DNA of 64,000 nucleotides from Janthinobacterium lividum PAMC 25724 (GTDB lineage: Bacteria > Pseudomonadota > Gammaproteobacteria > Burkholderiales > Burkholderiaceae_D). Shown here piece after piece: positions 58,319 through 64,000 of the stretch (positions are counted from its first letter, which is position 1; every line of letters begins with the position of its first letter). Both the position numbers and the translations under genes were made by a program. The DNA lies in NCBI GenBank assembly GCA_000242815.2, contig AHHB01000032.1, positions 248,001 to 312,000 of the forward strand. Direction: 5' to 3'. The notes beneath the pieces are model-generated. The model made no database searches, was not told the origin of the DNA, and saw nothing but the letters and a program-made list of their open reading frames with translations.

Positions 58319-60247
58319 ATGATCAATATGTTCATGGCCCGTCCAGAGGCCGTGCCGCCACATCCTCCTATGCACACTCTCGCCCTCCCTTCCGCCACCG
58401 CCGCGCCGCCCGGCGCGATACCATCGAATATAGCTTACCTGAAGCCACATTCTGCCTCCATGTCCATCGAGGCAACAAATGCCTTGCACGAGATTCTGGC
58501 AGGGCGCAAGCTCAGCGCCCTGTTCCAACCCATCATCCACATGCACAGCGGCGACATCATCGGCTACGAAGGCTTGATACGAGGGCCTTCGGATAGCCCC
58601 CTGCACGCGCCGATGAATCTGTTCAAGGTGGCGCGCGCACATGGGCTGACGCTGGAAGTGGAACATCTGTGCCGGCAAGTGGTGCTCGAGCGCTTTGCAG
58701 AACTGCAACTGCCAGGGAAATTGTTTCTTAATGTCAGCCCTGAATGCTTGCTGCTGCGCAATGCGCGCCATGGAGAAACCCTGGGATACATCGAGCACAT
58801 CGGCATCAACCCGGACCGCGTCATCATCGAGCTGACGGAAAACCAGCCCACCTACGATTACGAACTGATGCGCGAAGCGGTGCTGCATTACCGCAACATG
58901 GGTTTCCAGATAGCCATCGACGACCTGGGCGAAGGCTTTTCCAGTCTGCGGCTGTGGTCAGAATTGCGCCCTGAATACGTGAAAATCGATATGCATTTCA
59001 TTCAGGGCATCAATAATGACCCGGTAAAACTGCAATTCGTGCGCTCGATCCAGGAAATCGCGGAAAAGTCAGGCACCCTGGTGATCGCCGAAGGTATCGA
59101 GGCACAAACGGAATTGCTGGTCTTGCGCGACCTGGGCGTGGCGTTCGGACAAGGCTATCACCTGGGCCGACCGAATGCAGTACCGGCGCGCGCCCTGCCG
59201 GCCGAAGTGCTACAGGCGCTGGGGCGCAATGGCGTAGCCGTGTATCCACAGCGCAGCAGCCTTGAAAAGAACGGCGCCAGCATCCGCAAGCTGCTGCACC
59301 AGGTGGCCGCCGTTTCGCCCGACAAAAACAATAACGAGGTGTACCAGATCTTCCTGAAGGAACCGAAGCTGATGATCATTCCCGTCGTCGACAATGGCGT
59401 GCCGCTAGGCCTGATCAGTCGCTTCGTGATGATCGACCACTTCGCCCGCCCCTACCAGCGCGAACTGTACGGCAAGAAATCGTGCAGCCTGTTCATGGAT
59501 GCCACGCCCCTGATTGCCGACCACGAGACGAGCTTGCAGGAACTCAGCTACACCATGGTGCAGTCCGACGCCCACCATCTGTTCAACGGTTTCATCATTA
59601 CCGAACAGGGCCGCTACCTGGGCATGGGCACGGGTCACGACCTGATGCGCGAAATCACGCAGATGCAGATCAATGCGGCGCGTTATGCCAATCCGTTGAC
59701 GCAACTGCCCGGCAACGTGCCCATCAACGAGCATATCGACCGTTTACTGCACAGCGCCGCCCGTTTCTGGGTCTGCTATTGCGACCTCGACCACTTCAAG
59801 CCCTTCAACGATGTGTACGGCTACCGCAAGGGCGACGACGTGATCCAGTTGACGGGGGAAATCCTCAGCAGCCATTGCGACCCGAACCGCGACTTCATCG
59901 GCCACATCGGCGGCGACGATTTCATGATTTTATTCCAGAGCGAAGACTGGGAAGTGCGCTGCCAGGCCATACTCGAGCATTTTGCTACCGCCATCCTCGC
60001 CTATCACAGCACGGGAGACTGCGAACGGGGCGGCTACATCAGCGAAGACCGGCAGGGGAAAAAAGTGTTTTATTCATTGATCAGCTTATCGTTGGGCGTC
60101 ATCAAGGTCGGGGCGCACCAGTACTACACGCACCATCAGATTGCCACACAGGCGGCCGAAGCGAAGAAGCAGGCGAAGAAGATCCACGGCAACAGCTTGT
60201 TCCTCGACCGGCGCCAAGGCACGGGCATGGCGAGCCTGGGGCCTTAA
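58319..60247 (+). CDS. EAL-CBS-GGDEF domain cyclic-di-GMP protein
   Basis: This 642-residue protein has an EAL domain (about 48-290), a pair of CBS-like repeats (about 325-450) and a GGDEF domain (about 475-635). The EAL domain has EGL for EAL (YEGLIRG) but keeps the other metal ligands (NVSPECLL, IELTE, IDDLGEG, VKID, AEGIE), so phosphodiesterase activity is likely. The GGDEF motif is GGDDF near residue 530, so cyclase activity is doubtful. The first ~47 residues are Pro/Ala-rich and non-conserved; a start at a later ATG is possible. Confidence 0.92.
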   Translation: MINMFMARPEAVPPHPPMHTLALPSATAAPPGAIPSNIAYLKPHSASMSIEATNALHEILAGRKLSALFQPIIHMHSGDIIGYEGLIRGPSDSPLHAPMNLFKVARAHGLTLEVEHLCRQVVLERFAELQLPGKLFLNVSPECLLLRNARHGETLGYIEHIGINPDRVIIELTENQPTYDYELMREAVLHYRNMGFQIAIDDLGEGFSSLRLWSELRPEYVKIDMHFIQGINNDPVKLQFVRSIQEIAEKSGTLVIAEGIEAQTELLVLRDLGVAFGQGYHLGRPNAVPARALPAEVLQALGRNGVAVYPQRSSLEKNGASIRKLLHQVAAVSPDKNNNEVYQIFLKEPKLMIIPVVDNGVPLGLISRFVMIDHFARPYQRELYGKKSCSLFMDATPLIADHETSLQELSYTMVQSDAHHLFNGFIITEQGRYLGMGTGHDLMREITQMQINAARYANPLTQLPGNVPINEHIDRLLHSAARFWVCYCDLDHFKPFNDVYGYRKGDDVIQLTGEILSSHCDPNRDFIGHIGGDDFMILFQSEDWEVRCQAILEHFATAILAYHSTGDCERGGYISEDRQGKKVFYSLISLSLGVIKVGAHQYYTHHQIATQAAEAKKQAKKIHGNSLFLDRRQGTGMASLGP

Positions 60248-60307
60248 GCGGGAAAATTGCGGTATTGCTCGATGAACTCACGCTCATGCGCGCACCGGCG
60301 CTGGACG

Positions 60308-61764
60308 TCAGTGGCGCGGCGGCGGCGGCGGAAAGCGACCCTGCTGCCATTGCCGCACCCGCTGTTGCGCTTCCTGCAACTGTGCCGGTTCCAGCCTGGC
60401 GGCCGCCGCTTCCCTGGCCATGGCCGCCGCGCTATCGCCGCTCTCGGCCGCCAGCGCCAGCCACATGTAGCCGCACAGCAAATCCTTTGCCACGCCGCGC
60501 CCGCTGTTATACATGCCGCCTAGGTTGTATTGCGCCAGCGCATAGCCCTGGCTGGCCGCGCGCGCATACCATTGCACGGCCAGGCTATCGTCTGGCGGCA
60601 CGCCATGGCCATTCGCATACATGACGCCCAGATTGTTTTGCGCGCTGACATCGCCCTGCTCGGCGGCCGTGCGATACCAGCGCACGGCACAGACATCGTC
60701 GCGTTGCATGCCCTGGCCATTGGCATACATCACACCGAGGTTGAACTGCGCATTCGGCGCGCCCTGGGCCGCCGCCCTGGCATACCAGTCCAGCGCCTGG
60801 CGCCAATCGCGGACGATACCGCGCCCGCCCGCATACATGCCACCCAGATTGTATTGCGCCATGCAATGGCCCTGCAGGGCGGCGCGCCGGTACCAGAGCA
60901 CGGCGCGCGCCTCGTCCATGCCCACGCCCTGGCCGTGCGCCAGCATCAAGCCGAGGTTGAACTGGGCATCGGCATCGTCCTGCTCGGCCGCCCGCTGCAG
61001 CCACGCATAGGCACGCAGTTGGTCGGGCGCCACGCCCAAACCTTGCGCATACGCCACGCCGAGTTGCCGCTGCGCCATAGCCAAGCCTTGGGCAGCGGCT
61101 TGGCGAAACCAGGCCAGCGCCTGTGCATCGCTTTGCGCCACGCCCTGCCCACGCTTGAGATCAGCCCCAGATTGAGCTGCGCCTGCGCATCGCCCTGCAA
61201 GGCTGCCTTGCGGAACCAGGCCAGGGCCAGCGCATCGTTCTTTTCCGCGCCCAGCCCCTTTGCATACGCTACACCGAGCAAGAATTGCGCGCTGGCCATG
61301 CCCTGCTCGGAGGCGCGGTAAAACCATGCCAGAGCCAACTCGTCGCTCTGCAGTACCCCGCGCCCATTGCGGTACATCTGCCCCAGGTTCTGCTGGGCTG
61401 CAGCATCGCCCTGGACGGCCGCACGGCGAAACCACAACACGGCGTCTGCATCACTCTGCGCCACGCCCCTGCCATGGTAATACAGGGCAGCCAGTTGGTT
61501 CTGCGCGAAAGCCAGGCCTTGCAAAGCGGCAAGGCGTAGCCAGGCGAAAGCGCGCGCATCGTCTTGCGCCACACCCTCGCCTTTCTTGTACAGCAATCCC
61601 AGGTTGAACTGGGCGTAGGCATTACCCTGCTCGGCAGCCGTGCGAAACCAGATATACGCCTGGTGCTTGTCTCTGGCAGTATGGTGCTTGTCCATGTGCG
61701 CCCCCATCGACATCGCGCTTGCCAGCAGAGCGCGCAAAGCGGCGGCCCAGGGCGGCGAAATCAC
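60308..61764 (-). pseudogene. Sel1-repeat protein, disrupted by a one-base frameshift
   Basis: Two frames encode successive Sel1-type repeats (AxxYWFxxAAxQGxxxAQxxLGxxYxxGxGVxxD). The upstream one (from a GTG at 61764) gives a signal-peptide-like start and about five repeats to LNLGLI. The downstream one resumes with KRGQGVAQSDAQALAWF and goes to 60308. One added base near 61157 (reading ATC TAC AAG for ATC TC AAG) makes a continuous Sel1 protein of 485 residues. Sel1 proteins act as adaptors for protein complexes and are often exported. The start is uncertain (later ATGs at 61713, 61707 and 61695). Either a real lesion or a sequence error. Confidence 0.83.
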
Positions 61765-61902
61765 GTGTTGCCTAAATTTTAAATTCGATGCGCGGGAAGG
61801 ACTTGAGCAGGCTCAAAAAAGATAATAAAATTATATCGTTTTGATGAGCCCGCCTTGATGCCAAAAGAGGGCTTGCACGCCAGAACAGGCGGGCGGCGGA
61901 CA

Positions 61903-62532
61903 TTAGGAGCGCGCGGGGTGCTTTTGCAAAAATTGCGGCACTTTCGCGGCCGCCAGCTTGTTCAGCGACACCAGCAAGTCGGCGTCGACATCGGCGATGC
62001 CGTAGTTGCTGCGCAAATGGCGGCCGATATGGATCAGCACTTGCGCCGCCACTTCGGCATCGGACTCGGCTCTGTGGGCGGCGCTCTTGAAGGCGATGCC
62101 CAGCTGGCTCGACAGCAAGCCTAGCTTATAGCTGGCCAAGCCCGGAAACACGCGACGCGACAGTTTCAAGGAACACACGAGCGAGCGGTGCGCGGGCGTC
62201 AGGTTCAGTCTCGCGCTTTCCGCGCGCAGGAATTTTTCATCAAAACTGGCATTATGCGCCGACAAGGCATCGCTACCGATGAACTCCAGCAGCTGCGGCA
62301 GCACCTCGGTCACGGGCGGCGCCTTATCCACCATGGCCTGCGTGATACCCGTCAAACCCGTGATGAACGAAGGAATGCGCGCATTGCAATTGATCAACGT
62401 CACATAGCGGTCCGTGATCCGCCCGTCCTCGATGCGCAAGGCAGCCACTTCGGTGATGCGGTCGCCCATATCGGGTGACAATCCAGTCGTCTCGAAGTCG
62501 ATCATGACGATCGGTTTGTCAAACACATGCAT
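61903..62532 (-). CDS. DEDDh 3'-5' exonuclease (DnaQ/epsilon-like)
   Basis: This 209-residue exonuclease has Exo I in VMIDFETTGLSP, Exo II in LSAHNASFDEKFL and Exo III in HRAESDAEVAA, the DEDDh set. It resembles the single-domain proofreading exonucleases of the polymerase III epsilon family, but no other replisome genes are near. The ATG at 62530-62532 follows AAAGAG. It lies 95 bases after the Hsp70-like gene and may be transcribed with it. Confidence 0.88.
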   Translation of the reverse strand: MHVFDKPIVMIDFETTGLSPDMGDRITEVAALRIEDGRITDRYVTLINCNARIPSFITGLTGITQAMVDKAPPVTEVLPQLLEFIGSDALSAHNASFDEKFLRAESARLNLTPAHRSLVCSLKLSRRVFPGLASYKLGLLSSQLGIAFKSAAHRAESDAEVAAQVLIHIGRHLRSNYGIADVDADLLVSLNKLAAAKVPQFLQKHPARS

Positions 62533-62627
62533 GGGATGCTCTTTCGTAGGTGCAACGATAAGTGTCTCGATAAAATGCGCAGGGCAAGGCGCGGCAACGC
62601 CGCCACGCACACGCCACCCGCATTTTA

Positions 62628-63878
62628 TCAGCCGAACTTGCGCACGGCGTCCAGCGCGAGTCCGGCGCCGATACTGCCGAACCGGTCGCCTTCGACCTTG
62701 CGCGCGGCCGGCACCAGGGCAGCGATCTTTTCGCGCAGCAAGCGCACGCCGGAAGAGCCGCCCGTGAAGAACACGGTGTCGACGGCTTCCGGCGCTACGC
62801 CGGCGTCGCGCAGCAAACGCAGAACGGTTTCTTCCACGGAACCACACAGGTGAGCGATGGCATCGTCGAATTGCGCACGTTTGAGCAACAGGCTGTGCGC
62901 GGGCGACAAACGCTCGAGCTCCAGCTGCACTTCGGCCGCGTCGGACAGGGCAATCTTGCCCTCTTCCACTTTCATGGCCAGCCAGTGGCCGGCACGCTCG
63001 TCGATCAGCTTTTGCAGACGTTTCACTTTGTCTTGCTCGCGTGCATCGCGGCACACGTCGGCCAGCTGCACCCAGATTTTCTTGGTGTACGCCAGGTTGA
63101 TCGTGTGCCAGGTAGCCAGGTTGAAATAATAACTGGAAGGCACTTCGCTATTGTTATGCAGACGGCTGCCGTAGCCGAGCAAAGGCATGACGGACGACAA
63201 GCTCAGGTATTTATCGAAGTCCGTGCCACCGATATGCACGCCGCCGGTGGCGAGGATGTCGTCGCGCCGTTCGGCTTTTTTCGCCCGCTGCGGCGACAGC
63301 CTGACCAGCGAAAAATCGGACGTACCACCACCGATGTCGGCGATCAGTACCAGTTCTTCCTTGTCAATTTGCGACTCATAGTCGAAGGCGGCAGCAATCG
63401 GCTCGAACTGGAAGGCAACATCCTTGAAACCTACGGAACGGGCCACTTCAGCCAGCGTATCCTGGGCCAGCTGGTCGGCCTGCGCATTGTCGTCGATAAA
63501 GAAGACGGGACGGCCGAACACGGCCGACGAGAACTCGCGGCCAGCCGATTGCTCGGCGCGGCGCTTCACTTCGCCAATGAATTGCGCCAGCAACATGCGA
63601 AATGGCAGCGCGCGCCCGCCCACTTCCGTCTGGCCATCGATAAGACTGGTACCCAGCAAGCTTTTCAGCGAGCGCATCAATCGCCCCTCGTAACCGGCCA
63701 AATAGCCAGCCAGCGCCGCGCGGCCAAAGCTGACTTCCTCGTCCTCCGCATTGAAGAAGACGACGGACGGTAAGGTCGTCTTGCCATCTTCCAGGCCGAG
63801 CATGGTGCTCTGCCCGGGACGTGCCCAGCCTACCGTGGAATTTGACGTGCCGAAATCGACGCCGCAAGCATTGGCCAT
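62628..63878 (-). CDS. Short Hsp70-family protein, YegD-like
   Basis: The 416-residue protein has the actin-like ATPase signatures of Hsp70: GVDFGTSNSTVG (phosphate 1), ADIGGGTSDFSLVRL (phosphate 2) and VFFTGGSSGVRLLR (adenosine), but has no substrate-binding domain; full-length DnaK has over 600 residues. This is the YegD type, whose function is not known. The ATG at 63876-63878 starts the family N-terminus (MANACGVDFG). The upstream ~120 bases to the window end hold no gene. Confidence 0.9.
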   Translation of the reverse strand: MANACGVDFGTSNSTVGWARPGQSTMLGLEDGKTTLPSVVFFNAEDEEVSFGRAALAGYLAGYEGRLMRSLKSLLGTSLIDGQTEVGGRALPFRMLLAQFIGEVKRRAEQSAGREFSSAVFGRPVFFIDDNAQADQLAQDTLAEVARSVGFKDVAFQFEPIAAAFDYESQIDKEELVLIADIGGGTSDFSLVRLSPQRAKKAERRDDILATGGVHIGGTDFDKYLSLSSVMPLLGYGSRLHNNSEVPSSYYFNLATWHTINLAYTKKIWVQLADVCRDAREQDKVKRLQKLIDERAGHWLAMKVEEGKIALSDAAEVQLELERLSPAHSLLLKRAQFDDAIAHLCGSVEETVLRLLRDAGVAPEAVDTVFFTGGSSGVRLLREKIAALVPAARKVEGDRFGSIGAGLALDAVRKFG

Positions 63879-64000
63879 GTCGACCCTTCCCTGAATAAAG
63901 GGGCGTTATCTTATCAGAAGGCAGGCCATAGCACCAGAAAAATACTTGCGCCACGAGCAAGGCAGCAAGCTTGCTTTACGTCAAGTAGCTACGGCGCACA

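Overview
The window reads as chromosomal DNA of a high-GC betaproteobacterium, most likely of the family Oxalobacteraceae (Janthinobacterium/Massilia/Duganella type). This rests on gene content and order: cyoABCD followed by SURF1, regB and regA; tig-clpP-clpX-lon-hupB-tRNA-Asp-ppiD; the three-gene squalene set hpnCDE; and abundant hybrid histidine kinases. No database comparison was possible, so the genus is an inference. No prophage, insertion sequence, rRNA operon or CRISPR array was seen.

Region by region. 1-930 is the 3' part of a periplasmic amino-acid-type binding protein. 981-7764 (minus) is a tightly overlapped respiratory operon for a cytochrome bo3 quinol oxidase, a SURF1 assembly factor and the redox two-component system RegB/RegA. 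RegB carries the quinone-binding heptapeptide, so the operon couples an oxidase with a sensor of the quinone pool. 7982-9328 is an MFS transporter. 9602-18389 is a signalling island: a CHASE3/GAF hybrid kinase with three receivers, a CheR methyltransferase, a receiver-kinase gene broken by a one-base frameshift, and a convergent GAF/PAS hybrid kinase. 18517-25115 holds an esterase-like hydrolase, a zinc alcohol dehydrogenase with a divergent AraC regulator, the NAD(P)H-hydrate repair enzyme, and the divergent ybbA-like/tesA-like pair.

25331-34669 (minus) is the protein-quality-control block: trigger factor, ClpP, ClpX, Lon, HU, two tRNA-Asp genes and PpiD. It is followed by tRNA-Leu(UAG) and a two-gene RND efflux system. 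40257-43402 is hpnCDE, converting farnesyl diphosphate to squalene. 43531-46992 contains a small membrane ORF, a DUF1700/DUF2807-type envelope pair, a BaiN/HI0933-like flavoprotein and a small two-helix membrane protein. 47043-50048 (minus) is thrC-moeA-moaD. 50346-51086 is an AAA ATPase, followed by a three-hairpin repeat. 51209-54885 (minus) is kbl-tdh-sdaA, a threonine/glycine/serine breakdown operon, with a divergent XRE-cupin regulator and a strong palindrome between them. 55864-63878 has a secreted prolyl oligopeptidase, an EAL-CBS-GGDEF protein, a Sel1-repeat gene with a second one-base frameshift, a DEDDh exonuclease and a short YegD-like Hsp70.

The strongest unusual signals are: the 36-bp operator-like dyad upstream of the XRE-cupin gene; the two frameshifts, each repaired by one added base; direct tandem duplications of 12-14 bp lying on gene ends at three separate loci; the compensatory 26/44 exchange between the two tRNA-Asp copies; and two structured intergenic repeats. 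I did not find a clearly new defence or biosynthetic system in this window.
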